Assembly (NCBI GenBank): GCA_017549145.1
Contig: JAFYVM010000020.1
Span: 1 to 64,000, forward strand
DNA: 64,000 nt
Direction of reading: 5' to 3'
Origin: Bacteroidales bacterium
Lineage (GTDB): Bacteria > Bacteroidota > Bacteroidia > Bacteroidales > UBA932
Position 1 is the stretch's first letter. Each line of letters begins with the position of its first letter. A program made the translations under genes and the position numbers. The notes under the pieces were generated by a model. That model searched no databases, was not told the DNA's origin, and worked only from the letters and a program-made list of their open reading frames with translations. Shown here in pieces: positions 1-8,647 of this stretch.

Positions 1-777
1 GCTTTCACAGGCGCTAAGTACATCATTTCATCAGGTGGAGCTCCTCGTAAGGAGGGTATGACTCGTGAGGACCTCCTCAAGGGTAACTGCCAGATCGCCG
101 CTGAGTTCGGTGACAACATCAGAAAGTACTGCCCTGATGTAAACCACGTGGTTGTTATCTTCAACCCAGCTGACGTTACAGCTCTTACAGCTCTCATCCG
201 CTCAGGTCTCAAGCCAAGCCAGCTCACATCACTTGCTGCCCTCGACTCAACTCGTCTCCAGTCAGCAATCGCTAAGGAGCTCGGCGTACCACAGTATAAG
301 GTAGAGAACGCTCGTACATATGGTGGTCACGGTGAGGCTATGGCAGTGTTTGCATCTAAGATCACTGTTGACGGCAAGCCGCTCGCAGAGTACAACATTC
401 CTGAGGACAAGTGGGCTGAGATCAAGCACGCTACAATCCAGGGTGGATCGAACATCATCAAGCTTCGTGGCCGTTCATCATTCCAGAGCCCATCTTACCA
501 GTCAGTTCTCATGATCCAGGCTGCTATGGGTGGTCCTGAGTTCAACTGGCCTGCAGGATGCTATGTAAACACTGAGAAGTATCAGAACGTTCTCATGGCA
601 ATGCCTACTACAATCGACGCAACAGGTGTTCACTTCGGTGAGGTAACAGGTACTCCAGAGGAGATCGCTGCTCTCGATGCATCTTACGCACACCTCCAGG
701 TTATGCGTGACGAGATCATCTCTCTCGGCATCATCCCACCAGTAGAGGAGTGGAAGACTATCAATCCTAACCTCTAA
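1..777 (+). CDS. mdh: Malate dehydrogenase, C-terminal part (5' end outside window)
   Basis: The reading frame is open from the first base, so the N-terminal NAD-binding part lies upstream of the window. The visible 258 residues match the C-terminal two thirds of a Bacteroidales lactate/malate dehydrogenase, which interconverts malate and oxaloacetate in the cytoplasm. Landmarks are the VVVIFNPAD stretch of the Rossmann fold, the catalytic-histidine segment TYGGHGEAM and the substrate-domain arginines (KLRGRSS). The internal ATG at 58 is not the start, because conserved sequence continues upstream of it. Codon use is strongly biased, as expected for a highly expressed central-metabolism gene. 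Malate rather than lactate as substrate is inferred from overall resemblance. Confidence 0.85.
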   Translation, partial: AFTGAKYIISSGGAPRKEGMTREDLLKGNCQIAAEFGDNIRKYCPDVNHVVVIFNPADVTALTALIRSGLKPSQLTSLAALDSTRLQSAIAKELGVPQYKVENARTYGGHGEAMAVFASKITVDGKPLAEYNIPEDKWAEIKHATIQGGSNIIKLRGRSSFQSPSYQSVLMIQAAMGGPEFNWPAGCYVNTEKYQNVLMAMPTTIDATGVHFGEVTGTPEEIAALDASYAHLQVMRDEIISLGIIPPVEEWKTINPNL

Positions 778-801
778 TCGGTCATTTGATTGAGAATATA
801 T

Positions 802-835
802 CCCTTTCAGGCACTGTCCTGAAGGGGGTTTTTCG
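802..835 (+). terminator. Rho-independent terminator of mdh
   Basis: CCCTTTCAG (802-810) pairs with CTGAAGGGG (819-827) with one G-U pair and an 8-nt loop, followed by GTTTTTCGTTT. It lies 25 nt after the mdh stop codon. Confidence 0.8.
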
Positions 836-884
836 TTTATAGGGCTCAAAAATCAAGAAAAATGCAATTTTTTTCAAAAAAAGT

Positions 885-915
885 TTTGCACTTTTATTTT
901 TTGTGCCTATATTTG
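885..915 (+). promoter_or_regulatory. Bacteroidota-type promoter for tRNA-Pro
   Basis: TTTG at 885-888 and TATATTTG at 908-915, 19 bp apart, match the Bacteroidota -33/-7 consensus (TTTG, TAnnTTTG). The box lies 30 nt upstream of the tRNA. Confidence 0.7.
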
Positions 916-944
916 CAATCCCAAATGAGGGAAACCAAAATAAT

Positions 945-1018
945 CGGGGTGTGGCGCAGTTGGTTAGCGCATCTGGTTTGGGACCAGAGGGTCCTGTGTT
1001 CGAGTCACAGTACCCCGA
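945..1018 (+). tRNA. tRNA-Pro (anticodon UGG)
   Basis: A complete cloverleaf can be folded by eye. The acceptor stem is 945-951 with 1011-1017 (last pair G-U), the D stem is GCGC/GCGC, the anticodon stem is TCTGG/CCAGA around loop 977-983 with anticodon TGG at 979-981, and the T arm is CTGTG-TTCGAGT-CACAG. The discriminator base is A1018. The 3' CCA is not encoded. It decodes proline CCA and probably the other CCN codons. Confidence 0.97.
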
Positions 1019-1027
1019 CATTTTCAG

Positions 1028-1063
1028 AAAGCAACTACTTGGATTTCAAGTGGTTGCTTTTTT
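1028..1063 (+). terminator. Terminator after tRNA-Pro
   Basis: A 14-bp stem with one G-U pair joins 1028-1041 to 1047-1060 around the 5-nt loop GATTT. The 3' arm ends in a run of T, typical of an intrinsic terminator. Confidence 0.85.
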
Positions 1064-1159
1064 CATATCCTGTATTTTGCTCTGCAATACTATTTTTATT
1101 AACTTTACACGTTGAATCGAAGATTCGCAGGTACGATAAAAACTAGAAAAACTACAGAT

Positions 1160-2305
1160 ATGAAATTACATCTTACCCTCGGGCTTACCCTTGCTATGGC
1201 GGCCCTCGTTTCATGTGCAGACAATGCACAGGTCGGCGTCCTTACAGAACCGACAAGCGCGACAACCAACTTCCCTGGATCGGAGTATCCTAAGATCAAT
1301 CCTGACCTCAGCGCTGTCTTCCGCAACGACATGCCGGATGCTCAGTCGGTTGCAGTCAATGTGGGCGGAAAGAATTATCAGATGACAAAGGGAGAAGACG
1401 GAATCTGGGAGGTGACTACAGACCCTCTTGTGCCAGGTTTCCACTATTATACAATGAATGTGGACGGAAAGCGTATCGCTGACCCTAACAGTCGTCAGTT
1501 CTTCGGCTCTTTCTACTGGTCAAGCGGTATTGAGGTGCCTGAGGCCGGAGTGGACTATTATCTCGAGAAGGATGTTCCTCATGGTGCAATAGAGATCGTA
1601 AGATATGATTCAAAGCTGACAGCTGCTGTCAGGGAGTGCTATGTCTATCTTCCTCCTCAGTATATCTCCGAGCCTGAGCGTCGTTTCCCTGTGCTTTACC
1701 TCATGCATGGTGCCGGTGAAAATGAGACAGGTTGGGCGACTCAGGGAATGATGCGCGACATCATGGACAATCTCATCGCGGCAGGTGAGTGCGAGCCTAT
1801 GATCATCGTATGTGAGCATGGTGTGGCTCAGCTTGCGGGTGTCGAGCCAGCCGGCGGCTTCAACCTTTTCAACTTCGATGCATTCGAGAAGGTGATGGTG
1901 GAGGAGAGCGTTCCGTTCTTCGATTCGCACCTGCGTACGCTCACAGACCGCGACAACCGTGCGATCTGCGGACTTTCACTCGGCGGATTCCAGTCATATA
2001 CGATCGGTCTCAACCATCCTGACCTCTTCGGCTGGATCGGTGGCTTCAGCGGCTCAGGCCGTGGTCCGGGCGACCGTCGTGACGCAGAAATGTATCCGAA
2101 GTCTCTCAACGACGACTATCATCTTCTTTACATAAGCATCGGTACAGACGAGCCTGCAGGCATGTATCAGGGCATATATGACCTTCATGTAGCGCTTGAC
2201 AGCCTTGGCGTCAACCATGTATATTATGAGTCTCCAGGTACAGGCCACGAGTGGCTCACATGGCGTCGTTCGCTCCATCAGTTCGCCCCAATGCTCTTCA
2301 AGTAG
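1160..2305 (+). CDS. Secreted CE1-like esterase with N-terminal E-set/CBM48-like domain
   Basis: A 381-residue predicted lipoprotein. The ATG at 1160 is chosen because it starts a signal peptide with lipobox ALVSC; the upstream in-frame TTG at 1112 would put 16 charged residues in front of it. Residues about 35-125 resemble the immunoglobulin-like module found before esterase domains in Bacteroidales (FHYYTMNVDGKRIADPNS). Residues about 140-381 are an alpha/beta-hydrolase of the esterase D/CE1 type with nucleophile elbow GLSLGG (Ser273), an oxyanion-side motif LYLMHGAGENETGW and a likely catalytic His in GTGHEW near the C terminus. Such enzymes remove feruloyl or acetyl groups from plant polysaccharides. 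The exact ester is not readable from sequence. Confidence 0.8.
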   Translation: MKLHLTLGLTLAMAALVSCADNAQVGVLTEPTSATTNFPGSEYPKINPDLSAVFRNDMPDAQSVAVNVGGKNYQMTKGEDGIWEVTTDPLVPGFHYYTMNVDGKRIADPNSRQFFGSFYWSSGIEVPEAGVDYYLEKDVPHGAIEIVRYDSKLTAAVRECYVYLPPQYISEPERRFPVLYLMHGAGENETGWATQGMMRDIMDNLIAAGECEPMIIVCEHGVAQLAGVEPAGGFNLFNFDAFEKVMVEESVPFFDSHLRTLTDRDNRAICGLSLGGFQSYTIGLNHPDLFGWIGGFSGSGRGPGDRRDAEMYPKSLNDDYHLLYISIGTDEPAGMYQGIYDLHVALDSLGVNHVYYESPGTGHEWLTWRRSLHQFAPMLFK

Positions 2306-2308
2306 AAT

Positions 2309-2959
2309 ATGATACAGGCAAAAGGCATAGAAAAATCATTCGGCAGCCTGAAGGTGCTGAAGGGAGTCGGCTTTGAGGTCGCAAAGTCGGAGGTTGTCTC
2401 GATAATGGGAGCCTCCGGAGCCGGAAAGTCGACTCTCCTGCAGATACTGGGTACATTGTCGACACCGGATGCGGGATCGCTTGTGATAGACGGGATCGAT
2501 GTGCTGTCCCTCTCAAGCAAAGCGCTGGCTGATTTCAGAAACCGCAAGATAGGCTTCGTCTTCCAGTTCCACCACCTTCTTCCGGAGTTCACGGCGCTTG
2601 AAAACGTCATGATACCGGCATTCATCGCCGGCCGTTCGAAGAAGGACGCGGAGGAGGCTGCGAAGGCTTTGCTGACGGACCTCGGTCTGGCTGAGCGCTT
2701 TACGCACAAGCCGTCCGAGCTTTCCGGAGGCGAGCAGCAGCGTGTCGCTATCGCAAGGGCCTTGATCAACAAGCCTGCTGTGCTTTTTGCTGACGAGCCG
2801 TCAGGAAACCTCGATTCCAGGACCAAAGAGGAGCTCCATAAGCTGTTCTTCACGCTCAGGGACAAATATGGCCAGACCATAGTGATCGTCACGCATGATC
2901 CGGACCTTGCCGGGATGTGCGACAGGTCTCTTTTCATGAGGGACGGACAGTTTGAATAG
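2309..2959 (+). CDS. lolD: ABC transporter ATP-binding protein, LolD/MacB-type
   Basis: A 216-residue ABC ATPase with all motifs intact: Walker [10 protein letters not shown] (34-42), Q-loop Q86, signature LSGGEQQR (138-145), Walker B VLFADEP (158-164), D-loop and H-loop H196. The short length and the [16 protein letters not shown] segment after the Q-loop are typical of LolD, which powers lipoprotein release from the inner membrane, or of the related MacB/FtsE group. It begins 3 nt after the esterase stop. No LolC/E permease is adjacent, as is common in Bacteroidales, so the partner is encoded elsewhere. The LolD assignment is by family resemblance. Confidence 0.85.
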   Translation: MIQAKGIEKSFGSLKVLKGVGFEVAKSEVVSIMGASGAGKSTLLQILGTLSTPDAGSLVIDGIDVLSLSSKALADFRNRKIGFVFQFHHLLPEFTALENVMIPAFIAGRSKKDAEEAAKALLTDLGLAERFTHKPSELSGGEQQRVAIARALINKPAVLFADEPSGNLDSRTKEELHKLFFTLRDKYGQTIVIVTHDPDLAGMCDRSLFMRDGQFE

Positions 2960-2961
2960 TC

Positions 2962-2995
2962 GAGACTCCCGGTCAAGCCGGGGAGGACGAAGCAA
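2962..2995. repeat. Short palindromic intergenic repeat fragment
   Basis: The stretch between lolD and the next gene contains CTCCCGGTCAAGCCGGGGAG, an imperfect palindrome of the same style as the GCCGGTCAGGCCGGC element at 14698-14722. It probably belongs to one dispersed repeat family. Confidence 0.5.
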
Positions 2996-3002
2996 CATCT
3001 GT

Positions 3003-3731
3003 ATGAGTGTTTTCAGATTCAAGAGGTTTGAAGTGGTGAATGAACGCAGTGCCATGAAGGTGAATACCGACGGGGTGCTGCTTGGCGCCGCCATGACCAT
3101 ATTGCCGGAAGACAGACGTTTTCTGGACATCGGTACCGGAACAGGAACGATAGCTTTGATGGCAGCTCAGAGGTCTTTTGCTGAAGTTCGCGATGATGTC
3201 AGGATAGATGCAATAGATATCGACGAGCCCTCAGCAAGTGAAGCGGCGATGAATTTTGCGAAATCTCCATGGTCCGAAAGCCTGAAGGCCCATAACATGT
3301 CGCTTGATGATTTTGCTGTATCATCGCAAAGTCCATACGACCTGATCTTCTCGAATCCACCGTATTTCGAAGACTCTCTTACTGCTCCGGATGAGCGTAA
3401 AAGTACGGCCAGACATACTTCTGACGGCCTTTCCTACAGGGACATATTTGATTTTGCATCAGAAAGACTGACTGAAAAAGGACGTGTGTCTTTCGTCCTG
3501 CCGGCCGATCAGGAAGCGGCCCTGTGCAGGTATGCCCGCATGTCGGGATTCCATCTTTTCCGAATCCTTCGCGTCAGAACCATACCGCGCAAGCAGCCTG
3601 CGCGCATCATAGCTGAGTTCGCCCGTGAAAGATGCGGACAGCCGGCGGACACGATACTTACTATACAAGATGAGGGAAAGTATACCCAAGAGTATCTTTC
3701 CCTCACACATGATTTCTATCTTTTTGCCTGA
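3003..3731 (+). CDS. tRNA1(Val) adenine-N6-methyltransferase-like protein (TrmN6/YfiC family)
   Basis: 242 residues from the ATG at 3003 (MSVFRFKRFEVV). A longer frame from a TTG at 2952 would translate the repeat-like spacer and is rejected. The protein has an AdoMet-binding motif I DIGTGTGTIALMAAQ and the N6-adenine signature NPPY (SNPPYFED), with the early FRFKRFEVVNERSAMKVNTDGVLLGA block typical of TrmN6, which methylates A37 of tRNA1-Val. The C-terminal half is the usual partner of this Rossmann domain. Its stop abuts the stop of the convergent gene at 3732. Confidence 0.85.
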   Translation: MSVFRFKRFEVVNERSAMKVNTDGVLLGAAMTILPEDRRFLDIGTGTGTIALMAAQRSFAEVRDDVRIDAIDIDEPSASEAAMNFAKSPWSESLKAHNMSLDDFAVSSQSPYDLIFSNPPYFEDSLTAPDERKSTARHTSDGLSYRDIFDFASERLTEKGRVSFVLPADQEAALCRYARMSGFHLFRILRVRTIPRKQPARIIAEFARERCGQPADTILTIQDEGKYTQEYLSLTHDFYLFA

Positions 3732-4190
3732 CTATTGCCTTGGACCAGGTACATGGAGTCTTCTGACCTGGAGTCTTCTGAATTTCTCTTCTCCTACATA
3801 GAGTTTTGCGAGTTTCGTGACAGACAATACTTTTTCATATTTTGCGCTTGCCTGGCTCTCTATATTAGCCTGCTGTTTCAGTGCATCCTGATAGGCATCG
3901 AGAAGTTTGGAGATCTCTTTCTCGGACTTGCCTGCTGAAACGGCGTCCTCGAGGGCCTTGAATGACTGGAATACCTTGCGCACAGCCTCGTCTCTTTCCT
4001 TGTCCACCTGATTGTACACCGGCCAGAAAGCCTGGGCTTCTTCAGGAGTTATACCCATTTCCATGGTAAGGAATGCGATCTTCTCGCTCATGATCCTTTG
4101 CTTCCAGTCTCCCTGACTGTTGTTTGCTGCATGAGCGGATGTCAACACGAGTGCTGACAAAAAGAATGAAAGTATGATGAATTTTTTCAT
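3732..4190 (-). CDS. Periplasmic Spy/CpxP-like protein of an ECF-sigma operon
   Basis: 152 residues: signal peptide MKKFIILSFFLSALVLTSAHA, then an all-helical, highly charged domain. The segment MGITPEEAQAFWPVYNQVDKERDEAV resembles the LTxxQ-type helical repeats of Spy/CpxP and the Bacteroides proteins often named sensor of ECF-type sigma factor. It is the last gene of a three-gene minus-strand operon behind a sigma factor and a one-TM protein, separated from the latter by 7 nt. A role as envelope stress sensor or periplasmic chaperone is inferred from fold style and context. Confidence 0.65.
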   Translation of the reverse strand: MKKFIILSFFLSALVLTSAHAANNSQGDWKQRIMSEKIAFLTMEMGITPEEAQAFWPVYNQVDKERDEAVRKVFQSFKALEDAVSAGKSEKEISKLLDAYQDALKQQANIESQASAKYEKVLSVTKLAKLYVGEEKFRRLQVRRLHVPGPRQ

Positions 4191-4197
4191 AGTGGTG

Positions 4198-4593
4198 CTA
4201 TTTGAAAATTTCTATCTCTTCTGGTGTGATTCCGCTGTAGATCAGATATTCAATGATATCTTCCGCTGCGATCTCTGCATCCGCGATCTGATCCATGGTG
4301 TCGTAGTATTCTACATTCATGGAGCTGTGCGAGAATACAAGATAGTCTTCCTGAGTGAAATCTTCTGCCGGTGTGAACTTCTGAAGGAAGAATGTGCCGG
4401 CGGCTACTAGGAATACGAACACAGCTGCGATAGATGCATAAGGCACGAGCCTGTGCAGCAGAGGTGTCTGCTGCGGCTGAGCGATATGCTTCATATCAGC
4501 CTTGAATGACTCGAAGTAGCCTTCCGGAACTGCGTAAGGCTTGCTTCTGAGGCCGGAATTTTCGGCAAGTATGTCACGTTTCTTATTGTCCAT
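4198..4593 (-). CDS. Single-pass membrane protein, putative anti-sigma partner
   Basis: 131 residues starting at the ATG at 4593 (MDNKKRDILAENSG). The longer frame overlaps the sigma-factor gene and is not supported. Residues 1-60 are cytoplasmic and include KPYAVPEGYFESFKADM, a motif seen in many small Bacteroidales proteins next to ECF sigma factors. A single membrane helix follows (about 68-88), then an acidic extracytoplasmic tail. The position between sigma factor and periplasmic protein suggests an anti-sigma or signal-relay role, but no zinc-binding ZAS motif is visible, so this is inference. Confidence 0.65.
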   Translation of the reverse strand: MDNKKRDILAENSGLRSKPYAVPEGYFESFKADMKHIAQPQQTPLLHRLVPYASIAAVFVFLVAAGTFFLQKFTPAEDFTQEDYLVFSHSSMNVEYYDTMDQIADAEIAAEDIIEYLIYSGITPEEIEIFK

Positions 4594-4651
4594 ATGCAAG
4601 TTAGACACTTTAAAATGTGAAAGGTTTATAATGTGCGTATAAAATTTATCT

Positions 4652-5209
4652 TTAGAAAATCTTCTGCAGGTCGTCCTTGATCTTGTTGTAGGCATGATGG
4701 TACGATGCCTTCAATGCTCCGACTGTCGTATCTGTGATTTCGGAAATCTCCTCGTATTTCATTTCGTCGAAATATCGGAGGCTGAAGACTATCCTCTGTT
4801 TTTCAGGAAGGCGTTGTATTGCCTTGTGCAGTTCCCTCTGCATCTGGTCTCCGTTGAAGGATGTGTCCTCGTCGATCTTCCTTTCAAGTATTCCGGACGC
4901 GGAATCCAGAGAAACAAGGGCCTTGAATTTCTGTTTCCTCAGGTGATTCAGGACTTCGTTTGTCGCAATCCTGTACAGCCATGTGTAGAGTCTGGCTTCG
5001 CCTCGGAAGTTCGGCAGTGCGGCCCATATCTTGATGAATATGTCCTGAAGAAGGTCGTTGGTGTCTTCATGTGAGCACAGAAAACGGCGTACATGCCAAT
5101 AGAGCCTTTCGGTATATGCATCTACGATGCCGTTGAAAGCCACTTCCTGCTGTCCGCTGTTATAGAGTTCTATGATCCTATCGTCTGTCACGCTAAATAA
5201 GACACTCAA
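4652..5209 (-). CDS. RNA polymerase ECF-type sigma factor
   Basis: 185 residues with sigma-70 region 2 (HEDTNDLLQDIFIKIWAALPNFRG... YTWLYRIATNEVLNHLRKQK) and region 4 (LPEKQRIVFSLRYFDEMKYEEISEITDTTVGALKASYHHAYNKIK), the standard ECF layout. It heads a minus-strand operon with the one-TM protein and the Spy-like protein and is divergent from lepA. It probably directs transcription of an envelope-response regulon and perhaps its own operon. The signal cannot be told from sequence. Confidence 0.9.
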   Translation of the reverse strand: MSVLFSVTDDRIIELYNSGQQEVAFNGIVDAYTERLYWHVRRFLCSHEDTNDLLQDIFIKIWAALPNFRGEARLYTWLYRIATNEVLNHLRKQKFKALVSLDSASGILERKIDEDTSFNGDQMQRELHKAIQRLPEKQRIVFSLRYFDEMKYEEISEITDTTVGALKASYHHAYNKIKDDLQKIF

Positions 5210-5258
5210 AAACCAATATGGATTAAAACAAAAATAGAGAAAAATTTTCTTAATTTAC

Positions 5259-5266
5259 TATCTTTG
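5259..5266 (+). promoter_or_regulatory. -7 box of the lepA promoter
   Basis: TATCTTTG fits TAnnTTTG and lies 19 nt ahead of the lepA ATG at 5286. No good TTTG element is visible at the usual distance upstream. Confidence 0.5.
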
Positions 5267-5285
5267 CACCGATTATATATATAAG

Positions 5286-7073
5286 ATGAAGAATACAAGA
5301 AACTTTTGCATCATTGCGCATATCGACCACGGAAAAAGTACCCTCGCGGACAGAATGCTCGAGGTTACGGATACATTGAATGCGCGTGATATGGAAAATC
5401 AGGTCCTTGATTCCATGGACCTCGAGAAGGAGAAGGGCATCACGATCAAGAGCCATGCGATCCAGATGGACTATATGTATAAAGGTGAGAAGTATACTTT
5501 GAACCTTATCGACACTCCGGGCCATGTGGACTTTTCATATGAGGTGTCTCGCGCAATTGCTTCCTGCGAGGGAGCACTGCTTGTCGTAGACGCAACGCAA
5601 GGTATTCAGGCTCAGACAATTTCAAATCTTTACCTTGCAATCGAGCATGATCTCGAAATCATTCCGGTGCTTAACAAGATCGATGTAGAGTCGGCCATGA
5701 TCGATGTCGTTACCGATCAGGTAGTGGACCTTATCGGCTGCAAGCCGGAGGATGTCCTGCTTGCATCGGGAAAGACCGGTGACGGTGTGAAGGAGGTCCT
5801 TGATGCCATCATCGAGAGGATCCCGGCGCCTCAGGGCGATCCTGAAGCTCCTCTTCAGGCCCTTATCTTCGACTCTGTCTTCAACTCTTTCAGAGGTATC
5901 ATCGCATACTTCAAGGTGGTGAACGGATCTATCAGGAAGGGTGACAAGGTGAAGTTCTTCAATACAGGAAAGGAATATGAGGCCGACGAGATCGGTGTTC
6001 TCAAGATGAAGATGCACCCTCGTGACGAGATTCCATGCGGAAGCGTAGGATATATCATATCTGGTATCAAATCAGCGGTCGAGGTGAAGGTCGGAGATAC
6101 CATCACGCACCTCAGCAGGCCGTGCAGCGAGGCTATCGCCGGCTTCGAGGAAGTGAAGCCTATGGTCTTTGCGGGTATGTATCCGGTAGAGACAGACCAG
6201 TATGAGGAGCTCAGAGCCTCATTGGAGAAGTTCCAGCTCAATGATGCGTCATTTGTATTCGAGCCAGAGTCGTCTCTTGCCCTCGGATTCGGTTTCCGCT
6301 GCGGTTTCCTCGGACTTCTTCACCTTGAGATCGTTCAGGAACGTCTTTTCAGAGAGTTCAACATGGACGTGATCACAACAGTTCCGAACGTATCATATAA
6401 GGTATATACTACCCAGGGAGAGGTCCTCGACGTGCACAATCCGTCCGGACTGCCTGCACCTACCCTTATTGACAGGATTGAAGAGCCTTACATCAGGGCC
6501 CAGGTCATCTCGCGTTCGGATTATTATGGACCTATCATGAAGCTTTGCCTTGACAAGAGAGGTATACTCATAAACCAGCATTATCTGACTTCGGACCGCC
6601 TCGAGCTTACATACGAGATGCCGCTTTCAGAGATCGTCTTTGACTTCTATGACAAGCTTAAGTCAATATCCAAGGGATATGCTTCGTTTGACTATCATGT
6701 GATCGGCTTCAAGGATGCGAAGCTTGTGAAGCTTGATATTCTTCTCAACGGAGATCCTGCCGACGCCCTTTCGTCGCTCATCCATGCAGACCATGCGTAT
6801 GATTTTGGACGCAAGATGTGCGAGAAGCTTAAGGAGCTGATTCCGCGCCAGCAGTTCGACATCGCGATCCAGGCTGCAGTCGGAGCAAAGATCATCGCCC
6901 GCGAGACTGTGAAGGCTGTCCGAAAGGATGTGACCGCGAAGTGTTACGGTGGTGACATCAGCCGTAAGAGAAAGCTCCTCGAGAAGCAGAAGCAGGGTAA
7001 GAAGAGGATGCGCCAGATAGGTACAGTCGAAGTGCCGCAGAGCGCTTTCATGGCAGTCTTGAAACTTGACTAA
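5286..7073 (+). CDS. lepA: Elongation factor 4 (LepA), ribosome back-translocase GTPase
   Basis: 595 residues, full length for LepA. G1 is AHIDHGKST (11-19), followed by the switch I region with [11 protein letters not shown]3 DTPGHVDF, G4 NKID and the EF-G-like domains. The LepA-specific C-terminal domain carries the basic signature [25 protein letters not shown]. It acts on stalled or mis-translocated ribosomes in the cytoplasm. It stands alone between a divergent promoter region and its own terminator. Confidence 0.97.
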   Translation: MKNTRNFCIIAHIDHGKSTLADRMLEVTDTLNARDMENQVLDSMDLEKEKGITIKSHAIQMDYMYKGEKYTLNLIDTPGHVDFSYEVSRAIASCEGALLVVDATQGIQAQTISNLYLAIEHDLEIIPVLNKIDVESAMIDVVTDQVVDLIGCKPEDVLLASGKTGDGVKEVLDAIIERIPAPQGDPEAPLQALIFDSVFNSFRGIIAYFKVVNGSIRKGDKVKFFNTGKEYEADEIGVLKMKMHPRDEIPCGSVGYIISGIKSAVEVKVGDTITHLSRPCSEAIAGFEEVKPMVFAGMYPVETDQYEELRASLEKFQLNDASFVFEPESSLALGFGFRCGFLGLLHLEIVQERLFREFNMDVITTVPNVSYKVYTTQGEVLDVHNPSGLPAPTLIDRIEEPYIRAQVISRSDYYGPIMKLCLDKRGILINQHYLTSDRLELTYEMPLSEIVFDFYDKLKSISKGYASFDYHVIGFKDAKLVKLDILLNGDPADALSSLIHADHAYDFGRKMCEKLKELIPRQQFDIAIQAAVGAKIIARETVKAVRKDVTAKCYGGDISRKRKLLEKQKQGKKRMRQIGTVEVPQSAFMAVLKLD

Positions 7074-7076
7074 AAA

Positions 7077-7111
7077 CAAAAAAGGGAAATCATCACGACT
7101 TCCCTTTTTTG
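7077..7111 (+). terminator. lepA terminator
   Basis: A 12-bp perfect stem, 7077-7088 with 7100-7111, has the T-rich 3' arm TTCCCTTTTTTG and begins 3 nt after the lepA stop codon. Confidence 0.85.
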
Positions 7112-7140
7112 TTTCTCATTTGTGAATGAGTGTCTTCTGA

Positions 7141-7185
7141 CGGATCTCGTAGGAATTGCACATTTTCTTAGAAAATCGAGATCCG
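7141..7185. repeat. Nested inverted repeat in the lepA downstream spacer
   Basis: CGGATCTCG (7141-7149) is repeated inverted as CGAGATCCG (7177-7185), and inside it ATTTTC-TTA-GAAAAT (7162-7176) forms a second hairpin. The remaining spacer up to 7327 holds a short direct repeat TGTAGGGCC near 7288-7306 and no gene that I can support. Confidence 0.5.
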
Positions 7186-7327
7186 CAGATTGAGACGAAT
7201 AAGATTCTTAACCGAATGCAAATGTCGTCATTGATAGCGATACTGTGGTTGTCGATTTTGTTGTTTTTACAGTTGTTTTACGTGTTGTAGGGCCCTGTAG
7301 GGCCGTTTGGGAAAAATTTGAACGAAT

Positions 7328-8053
7328 ATGAAAAGTCTGATTTATTCACTGAATCTTAAGACAATGCCGCTCTCTTTGGCAGGAGTTTTACTCGGTGCTT
7401 TTTTGGCCGTGGCTGATTTCCATGTCCATTGGACTGTAGTTGCGGCTGTTATTTTTGCTGCGGCGGCGCTTCATGTATATCATCATACCGGAAACAAGAT
7501 CGCTTTGGCGCCTTCAGTGATTTTTGCTGTTCTGTCCGTTTATTTTTCGTTCGGGAAGATTCTGCTCCTGGAGTCGTTGCTACTGCTCCTGTTTACGTAT
7601 TTTATCATGAGATTTGCGGCTGGCTTCTTGTCGACAGGCAAGGGCAGGATAGCAGATGCAGCTGTGCTTACTCTTCTGACAGGACCTGTGGCTGTCTTTG
7701 GCACATACTATCTGTGTTCACATTCTTTCGGTTCATGGGTTCTTCTTTTCCCCGCATTGTCTTTGGGCATTCTTGCAGCCGCTACGGCTGGACTTGCTGA
7801 CGGATACGGTAAGGTTTCGGTGACATTGATGATGATTGCCGGACTGGCCTTGATATCGATCTACCCATTCCTCCGCATATATGATCCGGCTCATTACCGA
7901 TTCGCGATCATGATACCTATATATATAATGCTCCTTGTCAGAATGTGTACTGACAAGGTCAAATCCCTTGATGCCTATCAGTCAATCTTCGGTTTCTGTC
8001 TTTTGACCCTGGCCTTGATTACCGGTCTGGGATATGTGACTTACCTTTTTTAA
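7328..8053 (+). CDS. Polytopic membrane protein resembling MenA/UbiA prenyltransferase, degenerate
   Basis: 241 residues, nearly all hydrophobic, with about seven to eight predicted membrane helices. The start [21 protein letters not shown] and the internal [14 protein letters not shown]...[13 protein letters not shown] resemble 1,4-dihydroxy-2-naphthoate polyprenyltransferase (MenA). The protein is about 50 residues shorter than MenA, and the two aspartate-rich metal-binding motifs (NDxxDxxxD and DxxxD) are missing; only LADGYGK stands at the second site. It is probably a catalytically altered or dead relative. Its 3' end overlaps the convergent yidD by 4 nt. Confidence 0.6.
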   Translation: MKSLIYSLNLKTMPLSLAGVLLGAFLAVADFHVHWTVVAAVIFAAAALHVYHHTGNKIALAPSVIFAVLSVYFSFGKILLLESLLLLLFTYFIMRFAAGFLSTGKGRIADAAVLTLLTGPVAVFGTYYLCSHSFGSWVLLFPALSLGILAAATAGLADGYGKVSVTLMMIAGLALISIYPFLRIYDPAHYRFAIMIPIYIMLLVRMCTDKVKSLDAYQSIFGFCLLTLALITGLGYVTYLF

Positions 8054-8292
8054 GGTACGGGATCGTAGCCGTGTCCGCCCCACGGATGGCAGCGCAGGAT
8101 GCGCCTTACGGTAAGATAGAGACCCTTGAATGGACCGTGTTTGCGGAATGCCTCGAGGGCATATTGTGAACAAGTCGGAGTGAAACGGCAGCTCGGCTGT
8201 TTCAGAGGGGAGATGCAGACCTGATAGAATCTTATCAGGAAAACGAAAGGCGCTATGGCGATTTTCCTTATTGTCTGCGTTACCTTACTCAT
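8050..8292 (-). CDS. yidD: Membrane protein insertion efficiency factor YidD
   Basis: An 80-residue small protein with the diagnostic YidD layout: an N-terminal amphipathic helix ([17 protein letters not shown]), then [44 protein letters not shown], whose three cysteines and [12 protein letters not shown] ending are family hallmarks. It assists YidC-dependent insertion at the inner membrane. It overlaps the end of rnpA by 8 nt, the conserved bacterial order rnpA-yidD. Confidence 0.95.
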   Translation of the reverse strand: MSKVTQTIRKIAIAPFVFLIRFYQVCISPLKQPSCRFTPTCSQYALEAFRKHGPFKGLYLTVRRILRCHPWGGHGYDPVP

Positions 8293-8647
8293 TGATCTTG
8301 TTGATGATCTGACCTACAGCCTGGTAGATCTGCTCATAGCTGAGGACCTCTTTTGTGGAATACATGAAAAGCACATCCAGACCGCCTTCGACAGTCAGGT
8401 TGTGCTTTTGCTTTCTATAGCTCTCGCGGATTCTTCTTTTAAGCAGATTGCGCTTTACAGCACGCTTGAAGAGCTTTTTCGGTACGGATACCATAATCCT
8501 GTTCTCTTCGTTTCCTGTGCCTTTGAGGCAGAGATAGCGCATGTTCGGTACATTGCCATGCTTGCCTTTGGCAAGAAGCTTCGAGATGCTGGTCTTGCCG
8601 CACAATCTTTCTTTTTTAGGAAGAGTATTACAGGTCTGTGTGTCCAC
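8285..8647 (-). CDS. rnpA: Ribonuclease P protein component
   Basis: 120 residues with the RNase P protein RNR box [19 protein letters not shown] and an N terminus [21 protein letters not shown] typical of the family. It binds the M1 RNA and helps mature tRNA 5' ends. Translation appears to start at a GTG (8647) whose first base overlaps the hemD stop codon (TAGTG), which suggests translational coupling. It sits between hemD and yidD. Confidence 0.95.
   Translation of the reverse strand: MDTQTCNTLPKKERLCGKTSISKLLAKGKHGNVPNMRYLCLKGTGNEENRIMVSVPKKLFKRAVKRNLLKRRIRESYRKQKHNLTVEGGLDVLFMYSTKEVLSYEQIYQAVGQIINKINE

Noticed and set aside
1112-1159. N-terminal extension of the esterase from a TTG codon
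   Set aside because: It would place 16 charged residues before a clear lipoprotein signal peptide.
2278-2976. 232-codon minus-strand frame opposite the ABC ATPase gene
   Set aside because: It lies exactly antisense to a fully supported lolD-type gene and its product has no recognisable domain or signal.
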